Assembly (NCBI GenBank): GCA_003989065.1
Contig: RXIW01000018.1
Span: 1-52,708, forward strand
Length of the DNA: 52,708 bases
Reading direction: 5' to 3'
Source of the DNA: Candidatus Competibacteraceae bacterium
Lineage (GTDB): Bacteria; Pseudomonadota; Gammaproteobacteria; Competibacterales; Competibacteraceae
Shown: positions 44,065 through 52,708 of the stretch, piece after piece
Layout of the letters: each line of letters starts with the position of its first letter
Position numbering within the stretch: the first letter of the stretch is position 1
Notes under the pieces: model-generated
What the model was told of the DNA's origin: nothing
What the model saw: the letters and a program-made list of their open reading frames with translations, nothing else
Databases searched by the model: none
Position numbers and translations under genes: made by a program

Positions 44065-45928
44065 TGCATTGCTGGCTTCCGATTATGTGGTCTGCGCCGC
44101 CTTGCGCAAGGTGGCGGACGTGTTCAACGTCGAATTGCTGTGGGAACGGGTGCGCGGCGGCCAGGACGGCGTGTTTTTGATGGATGCGCTCAAACGCCAT
44201 CCGCGCTCGCCGCGCGCCCGCCAGCGCAAGGAAACCCGCTATAGCCATGTCGTCGTGCGCATTCCGGAGCGCGATTACATCCAGGACGATCGCCTGGAAG
44301 ACGGCCTGGGCCGACGCACGCTGCTGCAGGAGTTCCACCGCCTGCACGCCCAGGAGTTGGGCCGCTACCTGGCCGACGATGCCGCCATCCGCTATCGGCT
44401 GGAGCCCGATCCGGTGCTGCGTCCGGGCGAGGTGCACTTTCTGTTCGGTCGGGCTATCCACATCCCGGCCGAAGGCGAGCGGCCACAGTTTCGAATCCAG
44501 GCTGCGGCGGTAGACGGCCAGAGCGACTGGCGCGACATCGGTCTGATCTATCCGGGCCAGCGCCTGACTCTGTTGAACGGCGATCGGCGTACCAGCAGCT
44601 ATACGGTGGTGGGTTGGCCGTTTCCGGGCAGCGAGTCGATCCTGCTGATCCTGCGGCCTGGTAATCCGGCCGTGGTGGATGTCGGGGTAGAGCCTCCGGG
44701 GGGGTTGGATCTGAGCGAGGATGGCGAAGGTGGCCATGTGGTGCGCGATCGCCGTGGCCGCGGGCTGCGGGTTCGGGTGCTGGACTGTCCGGCCGAAGGG
44801 GTTTTGACGGTGATGTCGCCTGGGCACGATCGTGCGATGGCATCCAGCGCCGCGTCGCTGGCGTCGCCGATCACGGCCGAACGGCTGCCTTTTGAGGCCG
44901 AGATCGCCCAGGACATGCCTCCGGTTGTCCCGGAGCCGGAGCCGCCGATGGACTCTCTAGACGAGACCTATCCGCGAATCGACCATTGGGGGCGACGCGA
45001 ACCAATGCTGGGTACCGGCCTGGACTTGGATGGCTTGCCGCTGGTCGGTCTGGACGCGTTATCTGGACAACCGCCCGCGCCGGAGCAGGTGACGCCGCAG
45101 CCGACGGTGCCCGCGCCGTTTCCGCCGTCCCTACCGCCCAATGCTGGGGTTCCGGTCGAAGCCGAACTGCTACCGCCGACCGCGTCGGCCGCGTCGGCCG
45201 CGCCCGCTCCGCCTGCCCCGCGTGCGGAGCCTCTGGAACAGGGCACCTGGGTGCCTAGCCGGCCGGCGGCGTATCTGTACGTGATGGGCATTGCCCTGCA
45301 GCGTCTGTCCACCTACGCCACGGCGGGAATCAGCGACTGGCGGCTCAGTTTCAACCGCGTCGGCGGGGTGGTGCATGACGGTCATCCCGATGCCGTCGCC
45401 TGGTTGCGGGTCGATAACGCCGACCGGGTATTCGGCGAAATCGTCGGTTCCTCGGAGCCGCTGGCGTTGCCAGGGATGTGGCGGCCGGTCGCCGAACTGG
45501 AATTGGAGCTGTTCGCTGCGCCGGGGGCGATGGCTGCGCATTATCTCGGCTGGATGCGCTTGCCGACCTCGTTGCGTTTGCCGGTGCCGCGCGAGCGGGC
45601 GGTCAGCTTCGGGCGCGGGGCGGAAGCCGACATCGCGCCGCGGTTGCTGGCCGATCCGCGGTCGTTGCGTTGGGACGGCACCCGAGCCAGGTCGATGGGC
45701 ATCAGCGCCGAATATCTCGGCTTGTCCCGCCGTCACCTGCGCCTGCAAGTGCGCAGCGAAGACTGGTGGGTACAGCTGGAAAGCCAGAACATGCCGGTCT
45801 ATCGGCTGACCATGACCGGCGAGCTGGTGGACGTGCTCAATCCGGGGGTCAATACCGTAGCGACCGCCAAACCCGGTGAGCTATTGGTGGCAGGGGGCTA
45901 TGTGCTAGCGCTGGGAGAGGTGGTATAA
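44048..45928 (+). CDS. FHA domain-containing protein, FhaA-like
   Basis: 626 residues, soluble. The C-terminal 110 residues are an FHA phosphothreonine-binding domain: SFGRG at 520-524 and SRRHLRL starting at Ser560, with the two key Arg/Ser/His positions conserved. The N-terminal 150 residues (YSHVVVRIPERDYI, EFHRLHAQELGRYLADD, YRLEPDPVLRPGEVHFLFG) have the strand-helix layout of the DUF3662/FhaA_N domain found before the FHA domain in actinobacterial FhaA; this match is my inference. A Pro/Ala linker (about 300-420) joins the two. ATG 44048 has AGGAAGGA upstream and lies inside the SEDS gene. It probably reads phosphorylation by the neighbouring kinase and connects it to the PBP-SEDS pair. 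Confidence 0.88.
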   Translation: MTTQPDALLASDYVVCAALRKVADVFNVELLWERVRGGQDGVFLMDALKRHPRSPRARQRKETRYSHVVVRIPERDYIQDDRLEDGLGRRTLLQEFHRLHAQELGRYLADDAAIRYRLEPDPVLRPGEVHFLFGRAIHIPAEGERPQFRIQAAAVDGQSDWRDIGLIYPGQRLTLLNGDRRTSSYTVVGWPFPGSESILLILRPGNPAVVDVGVEPPGGLDLSEDGEGGHVVRDRRGRGLRVRVLDCPAEGVLTVMSPGHDRAMASSAASLASPITAERLPFEAEIAQDMPPVVPEPEPPMDSLDETYPRIDHWGRREPMLGTGLDLDGLPLVGLDALSGQPPAPEQVTPQPTVPAPFPPSLPPNAGVPVEAELLPPTASAASAAPAPPAPRAEPLEQGTWVPSRPAAYLYVMGIALQRLSTYATAGISDWRLSFNRVGGVVHDGHPDAVAWLRVDNADRVFGEIVGSSEPLALPGMWRPVAELELELFAAPGAMAAHYLGWMRLPTSLRLPVPRERAVSFGRGAEADIAPRLLADPRSLRWDGTRARSMGISAEYLGLSRRHLRLQVRSEDWWVQLESQNMPVYRLTMTGELVDVLNPGVNTVATAKPGELLVAGGYVLALGEVV

Positions 45929-46198
45929 AACGAGCCCGCTCCTCCCGAGCGGAAGGCAGCCGTCGGAGGGGTACGGCGCGCGACACCCGTCGGCATCGCG
46001 CAGCCATCTTGCCATCGGGACGGACAGTGTATCTTTTGAGCACTGTTCTATAGTGGAGGAGACTTTCTGAAGAGACTTTTCGGGGAAGAGACTTTCCGAA
46101 AGTTCAGCGGCGGGAGCAACCCTGCCGATTGCATCGGCCCCGGCCATGCTGCCTTGCGCCGAGGTTAAACATAACGACACACCACCTTAGGACCACCC
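45929..46198. other. Intergenic leader region upstream of aceE
   Basis: 270 bases without a gene. Contains an inverted repeat ACAGTG/CACTGT (46024-46029 and 46041-46046), a -10-like TATAGT (46049-46054) without a good -35, three copies of GAGACTTT (46059, 46072, 46088) and a stem-loop listed separately. This region should hold the pyruvate dehydrogenase promoter. No PdhR-type ATTGGT...ACCAAT box is visible. Confidence 0.55.
46067..46107 (+). promoter_or_regulatory. Candidate leader stem-loop upstream of aceE
   Basis: CTGA (46067-46070) pairs with TCAG (46104-46107), and ACTTTTCGG (46075-46083) pairs with CCGAAAGT (46096-46103) with one bulge, giving a compact hairpin with a 12-base loop. The same stretch also contains the perfect palindrome ACTTTC-C-GAAAGT (46091-46103), so it could instead be a protein-binding site. 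Located 92 bases before the aceE start. Confidence 0.4.
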
Positions 46199-48859
<2,661 letters not shown>

Positions 48860-48881
48860 CCGGCCAAGGGGGAGAATCCGC

Positions 48882-50513
48882 GTGAGCATCATCAAAGAAA
48901 TTCACGTGCCGGATATCGGCGATTTCAAGGGTGTGGATGTCATCGAAGTGCTGGTCGCCCCCGGCGATACGGTCGAGGTCGACAGCCCGCTGATCATGCT
49001 GGAAAGCGATAAGGCCAGCATGGAAGTGCCCTCGCCGGTGCACGGCAAGGTGCGGGATGTCAAGATCAAGGTCGGCGACAAGATTTCCGAAGGCGATCTG
49101 ATCCTGTATCTGGATGTGGCCGAGAGTGTGGCCGCACCCGAACCGGCGACATCCGGTGGGGCAGCTTCGGCTGCAGGCGGTGCCGGCGAGACCCGCGAAG
49201 TGCGGGTGCCCGACATCGGCGATTTCAAGGGTGTGCCGATCATCGAAGTGATGGTGGCGGTGGGCGATCATGTCGAGATCGATACCCCGCTGGTCACCCT
49301 GGAGAGCGACAAGGCCAGCATGGAGGTGCCATCGCCTTTCGCTGGCACGGTGCAGAGCCTGGAGGTCAAGGTCGGCGACAAGGTCTCGCAGGACGATTTG
49401 CTCCTGTTGTTGGCCGTCAGCGGTTCCGATACGGCGTCCAAGCCGCAGCTGCCCGATACTCTCAGCGCCGTTACTCTCGGCCCCAAGGCCCGCAAGCCGA
49501 CTGGCGCACCGCCGGCCCCACCGCCGCCGCCGCCGGCCAAAGCGCCCGCGCCAGCCGACAGCGCGGCGGAGACCAGCTTCGCCAAGGTCCACGCCAGCCC
49601 CTCGGTGCGGCGTTTCGCCCGTGAGCTGGGGGTCGATCTGACCCGGCTGGCCAAGGGTTCCGGTCCCAAGGGTCGCATCCTCAAGGAAGACGTGCAGTCC
49701 TTCGTCAAGCAGGTCATGACCGGCGCGATCGCTCCGGCGGCGGCTCCGGCAACCGGCGGCGTTGCTGGCGGTGGTGTGCTGAATCTGCTGCCCTGGCCGA
49801 CGGTCGATTTCGCCAAGTTCGGCCCGATCGAAGTCAAGCCACTGTCGCGAATTAAGAAATTGTCGGGAGCTAATCTGGCGCGCAACTGGGTGATGATCCC
49901 GGCAGTGACTTATCACGAGGATGCCGACATCACCGATCTGGAAGCCTTCCGAGTCCAGATCAACAAGGAGAACGAGAAGGGCGGCGGGGCCAAGCTGACC
50001 ATGCTGGCCTTCCTGATCAAGGCTTGCGTGCGGGCCTTGCAGCGCTTCCCGGATTTCAATACCTCGCTGGATGGCGATAATCTGATCCAAAAACAGTACT
50101 ACAATATCGCTTTTGCGGCAGATACGCCCAATGGCCTGGTGGTGCCGGTGGTGAAGAACGCCGATCAGAAGGGCATCTTCGACCTCGCCAAGGAATCCGG
50201 CGAACTGGCCAAGAAGGCGCGCGACGGCAAACTGGGGCCGGCCGACATGCAGGGCGCCTGCTTCACCATTTCGTCCCTGGGCGGCATCGGCGGGACGTAT
50301 TTCTCGCCGATCGTCAACGCGCCGGAAGTGGCGATCCTGGGGGTCAACAAGTCGGTGATGAAGCCGGTCTGGGATGGCAAGCAGTTCGTCCCGCGTCTGA
50401 TCCTGCCGCTGTCGCTCAGCGCGGACCATCGGGTGATCGACGGTGCCCTGGCCACGCGCTTCAATGTCTATCTGGCTCAATTACTGGCGGATTTCCGCCG
50501 TGTGCTGCTCTAG
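48882..50513 (+). CDS. aceF: Dihydrolipoyllysine acetyltransferase (PDH E2), two lipoyl domains
   Basis: 543 residues. Two N-terminal lipoyl domains with DKASMEVP at Lys44 and Lys144, joined by Ala/Gly/Pro linkers, an E1/E3-binding domain (about 228-265; ASPSVRRFARELGVDLTRLAKGSGPKGRILKEDV) and the catalytic acetyltransferase domain ending DHRVIDGALATRF with the active-site His and Asp. E2 forms the complex core. Translation starts at GTG after GGGGGAG. E. coli AceF has three lipoyl domains; here E2 has two and the third is on E3. Confidence 0.97.
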   Translation: MSIIKEIHVPDIGDFKGVDVIEVLVAPGDTVEVDSPLIMLESDKASMEVPSPVHGKVRDVKIKVGDKISEGDLILYLDVAESVAAPEPATSGGAASAAGGAGETREVRVPDIGDFKGVPIIEVMVAVGDHVEIDTPLVTLESDKASMEVPSPFAGTVQSLEVKVGDKVSQDDLLLLLAVSGSDTASKPQLPDTLSAVTLGPKARKPTGAPPAPPPPPPAKAPAPADSAAETSFAKVHASPSVRRFARELGVDLTRLAKGSGPKGRILKEDVQSFVKQVMTGAIAPAAAPATGGVAGGGVLNLLPWPTVDFAKFGPIEVKPLSRIKKLSGANLARNWVMIPAVTYHEDADITDLEAFRVQINKENEKGGGAKLTMLAFLIKACVRALQRFPDFNTSLDGDNLIQKQYYNIAFAADTPNGLVVPVVKNADQKGIFDLAKESGELAKKARDGKLGPADMQGACFTISSLGGIGGTYFSPIVNAPEVAILGVNKSVMKPVWDGKQFVPRLILPLSLSADHRVIDGALATRFNVYLAQLLADFRRVLL

Positions 50514-50531
50514 ATTCGGAGGAAAACAATT

Positions 50532-52304
50532 ATGAGTCTCATGGAAGTCAAAGTACCGGATATCGGCGATTTCAAAGGTGTGAGCGTCATCGCGGTGCTG
50601 GTGAAGGCGGGTGATGCCATCGCCGCAGAAGATCCGCTGATCGTGCTGGAAAGCGACAAGGCGTCGATGGAAGTGCCCGCGCCGGCCGCTGGCGTGGTCC
50701 AGGACGTCAAGATCAAGGTCGGCGACAAGGTCTCGGAAGGCGATCTGATCCTGATGCTGGAGGCCAGCGCCGCCCAGGCCGCGGCGGCTCCCGCTCCGGC
50801 AGCCGCGCCAGTCGCGTCGGCGGCGACGCCGGTGGCTGCGCCAGTCGCCGGCTCCTTCGCCGGAGCGGCGGACATCGAATGCGAGATGCTGGTGCTCGGT
50901 GCAGGGCCTGGCGGCTATTCGGCCGCGTTCCGTTCTGCCGATCTGGGCATGAAGACCGTGTTGGTGGAGCGCTACGCCACCCTGGGCGGGGTGTGCCTCA
51001 ACGTCGGCTGCATTCCGTCCAAGGCGTTGCTGCATGTGGCAGCGGTCATGGACGAAGTGGCCCATTTCGCCGCGCTGGGGGTGGAGTTCGGCAAGCCGAC
51101 GGTCGATGTGGACAAGCTGCGCGCCCACAAAGGCAAGGTGGTCGGCAAGCTGACCGGTGGCCTGGCTGGCATGGCCAAGATGCGTAAAGTGGAAACAGTG
51201 CGCGGTTATGGCAGCTTCCTCGATCCGCATCATCTCGAAGTCGAGATGACCGATGGCGACGGCCAGGACAAGACCGGCGACAAGAAGATCATCCGTTTCG
51301 ACAAGTGCATCATCGCCGCCGGCAGTCAGGCGGTGCATCTGCCCTTCATTCCCGAAGATCCGCGGGTGATCGATTCCACCGGCGCGCTGGAGCTGCGGTT
51401 CATTCCCAAGCGCCTGCTGGTGATCGGCGGTGGCATCATCGGCCTGGAAATGGCGACGGTCTATTCGACCCTGGGCGCGCGCATCGAGGTGGTGGAGATG
51501 CTCGATGCAATCATGCAGGGGCCGGATCGGGATCTGGTCAAGGTCTGGGAGAAGATGAATGCCAAGCGCTTCGATAAGATCATGCTGAAGACCAAGACGG
51601 TCTCGGTCGAAGCCAAGCCGGAAGGTTTGCTGGTGACCTTCGAAGGAGAGGGCGCGCCGGCGGAACCGCAGTTGTACGACATGATCCTGCAGTCGGCGGG
51701 CCGTTCGCCCAATGGCAAGAAGATCGCCGCCGACAAGGCCGGCGTGGCGGTCACCGACCGGGGTTTCATTCCAGTCGACAAGCAGATGCGCACCAATGTG
51801 CCGCACATCTTCGCCATCGGCGACATCGTCGGCCAGCCGATGCTGGCCCACAAGGCGGTGCACGAAGCCCATGTCGCCGCCGAAGTGGCCGCTGGTCATA
51901 AGAGCTTCTTCGACGCCAAGGTGATTCCGGGCGTGGCCTACACCGATCCGGAAGTGGCCTGGGTGGGCCTGACCGAGACGGAAGCGAAGGCGCAGGGCGT
52001 CAAGGTCGGCGTGAGCAAGTTCCCGTGGGCGGCGTCGGGCCGCGCCATCGCCAATGGTCGCGACGAGGGCTTCACCAAGCTGATCTTCGACGAGGACAGC
52101 CATCAGATCGTCGGCGGCGGTATCGTCGGTACCCATGCTGGCGACATGATCGGCGAAGTGGCGCTGGCCATCGAGATGGGTTGCGATCCGGCCGATATCG
52201 GTCTGACCATCCATCCGCATCCGACCCTGGGTGAGTCGATCGGCATGGCGGCGGAAGTGTTCGAGGGCGTTTGCACCGACCTGCCGCCGATGCGGAAGAA
52301 GTAA
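50532..52304 (+). CDS. lpdA: Dihydrolipoyl dehydrogenase (E3) with N-terminal lipoyl domain
   Basis: 590 residues, about 115 more than a standard E3. The extra N-terminal part is a lipoyl domain (DKASMEVP, Lys43) followed by an Ala/Pro linker; the catalytic flavoprotein starts at about residue 116. FAD motif [17 protein letters not shown], redox disulfide Cys155/Cys160 ([13 protein letters not shown]), NAD motif [10 protein letters not shown], and C-terminal HPHPTLGE with the His-Glu active-site pair. It reoxidises dihydrolipoamide and makes NADH. A lipoylated E3 is known in several proteobacterial and Gram-positive complexes. It starts 18 bases after aceF and is followed by a strong terminator. 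Confidence 0.97.
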   Translation: MSLMEVKVPDIGDFKGVSVIAVLVKAGDAIAAEDPLIVLESDKASMEVPAPAAGVVQDVKIKVGDKVSEGDLILMLEASAAQAAAAPAPAAAPVASAATPVAAPVAGSFAGAADIECEMLVLGAGPGGYSAAFRSADLGMKTVLVERYATLGGVCLNVGCIPSKALLHVAAVMDEVAHFAALGVEFGKPTVDVDKLRAHKGKVVGKLTGGLAGMAKMRKVETVRGYGSFLDPHHLEVEMTDGDGQDKTGDKKIIRFDKCIIAAGSQAVHLPFIPEDPRVIDSTGALELRFIPKRLLVIGGGIIGLEMATVYSTLGARIEVVEMLDAIMQGPDRDLVKVWEKMNAKRFDKIMLKTKTVSVEAKPEGLLVTFEGEGAPAEPQLYDMILQSAGRSPNGKKIAADKAGVAVTDRGFIPVDKQMRTNVPHIFAIGDIVGQPMLAHKAVHEAHVAAEVAAGHKSFFDAKVIPGVAYTDPEVAWVGLTETEAKAQGVKVGVSKFPWAASGRAIANGRDEGFTKLIFDEDSHQIVGGGIVGTHAGDMIGEVALAIEMGCDPADIGLTIHPHPTLGESIGMAAEVFEGVCTDLPPMRKK

Positions 52305-52329
52305 GAAACGCGCTGTTCCCTTCTATCCA

Positions 52330-52347
52330 CCTCTCCTTTGGGAGAGG
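52330..52347 (+). repeat. Perfect 7-bp hairpin, possible extragenic palindrome
   Basis: CCTCTCC and GGAGAGG pair perfectly around TTTG, directly after lpdA and before the main terminator. The sequence resembles the palindrome at 9730-9755 (CCCCTCTCCAC...GTGGGAGGGG) and common intergenic palindromes of proteobacteria. Confidence 0.5.
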
Positions 52348-52360
52348 GAGGAAACTACGG

Positions 52361-52399
52361 AACCCGCCCATTCATTTTCGATGATGGGCGGGTTTATTT
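52361..52399 (+). terminator. Rho-independent terminator of the PDH operon
   Basis: AACCCGCCCAT (52361-52371) and ATGGGCGGGTT (52384-52394) form an 11-bp perfect stem with a 12-base loop and are followed by TATTT. It lies 57 bases past the lpdA stop. Confidence 0.88.
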
Positions 52400-52484
52400 C
52401 GGCATTCATTTTATCTGGACTCACCGGTTATCCACCGTTTGAGCCCATGACTATAAACCTTGCTCGAAATTTGTGATCGGTCCC

Positions 52485-52708
52485 ATGAGCAAAACGCTGA
52501 CCTCCAAATATGACGTAGCCGAACATCTTCGTACTCCCGATGAGATGGCGGCTTACCTAGAGGCTTGCATGGAAGAAGCGGAAGGTGATGCGGCTTTTAT
52601 TGCAAAGGCTCTTGGCGACATTGCAAGAGCAAAAGGAATGTCCCAGGTTGCACGAGACGCAGGTGTTTCACGGGAAAGTCTCTATAAGGCGCTTTCAGGT
52701 GAACGCAC
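52485..52708 (+). CDS. HigA-type antitoxin (addiction module antidote), truncated by window end
   Basis: 74 codons visible, open at the window end. The sequence MSKTLTSKYDVAEHLRTPDEMAAYLEA opens the antidote family often called DNA-binding prophage protein/HigA2, and KALGDIARAKGMSQVARDAGVSRESLYKALSG is its helix-turn-helix. Such proteins neutralise a RelE/HigB-type RNase toxin and repress their own operon. Only 180 bases separate it from lpdA, too few for a normal upstream toxin of about 100 codons, so the partner is missing or lies downstream outside the window. Base composition is AT-richer than the preceding operon. Confidence 0.85.
   Translation, partial: MSKTLTSKYDVAEHLRTPDEMAAYLEACMEEAEGDAAFIAKALGDIARAKGMSQVARDAGVSRESLYKALSGER

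Noticed and set aside
38500..45900. Type VI secretion-linked kinase/FHA module (PpkA/Fha)
   Set aside because: The kinase and FHA genes might suggest type VI regulation, but no tss gene is nearby and the partners are a PBP and a SEDS protein.

Overview
The window is about 52.7 kb of bacterial chromosome, GC-rich and densely coding. Gene content points to a gammaproteobacterium: SthA transhydrogenase, PilU, YheS, a pstSCAB-phoU operon, a homodimeric AceE-type pyruvate dehydrogenase, TcdA and Tag. A glycogen- or phosphate-cycling environmental lineage such as the Competibacteraceae would fit, but this is an inference from gene content and not a demonstrated placement. No rRNA, tRNA, CRISPR array, transposase or integrase was recognised.

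Layout. (1) Positions 1-5476 are a visibly AT-richer block of plus-strand genes: an unknown protein with a possible cysteine-peptidase motif, an aspartate/glutamate racemase, a GAF-GGDEF diguanylate cyclase, an unknown 163-residue protein, an SDR oxidoreductase, a GNAT acetyltransferase and a TMEM175-type channel. It looks accessory. (2) 5486-16391 is core-like: ABC-F protein YheS, MoeB with a DUF985 cupin and a DUF1028 protein, then the phosphate operon pstS-pstC-pstA-pstB-phoU on the minus strand, then another SDR. (3) 16421-25299 holds a tandem-domain 6-phosphofructokinase of the animal/fungal type, a two-gene XPB helicase operon, and a minus-strand run AraC regulator-TatD-TcdA-Tag. (4) 25590-34952 carries a GMC oxidoreductase, SthA, PilU, a class I aminotransferase, a large acyl-CoA dehydrogenase, a small lipoprotein and a DUF72 protein. 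(5) 34990-45928 is the most unusual part: an Xre-type HTH protein, a transmembrane Hanks-type Ser/Thr kinase, and divergently an overlapping three-gene operon encoding a giant penicillin-binding transpeptidase, a SEDS (FtsW/RodA-type) glycosyltransferase with a long extra N-terminal domain, and an FHA-domain protein. (6) 46199-52304 is the pyruvate dehydrogenase operon aceE-aceF-lpdA, preceded by a structured leader and closed by a strong terminator. (7) The window ends inside a HigA-type antitoxin gene.

How the parts fit. The kinase, FHA and SEDS/PBP genes form a plausible phospho-regulated peptidoglycan synthesis module, in the style of the actinobacterial PknB/FhaA/RodA/PbpA cluster but with strongly divergent proteins. 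The XPB pair also recalls an actinobacterial arrangement, and the PFK recalls eukaryotes. Starts were moved downstream of the longest ORF where a ribosome binding site, the family N-terminus or gene spacing argued for it. All functional names are from motif reading, without database searches.
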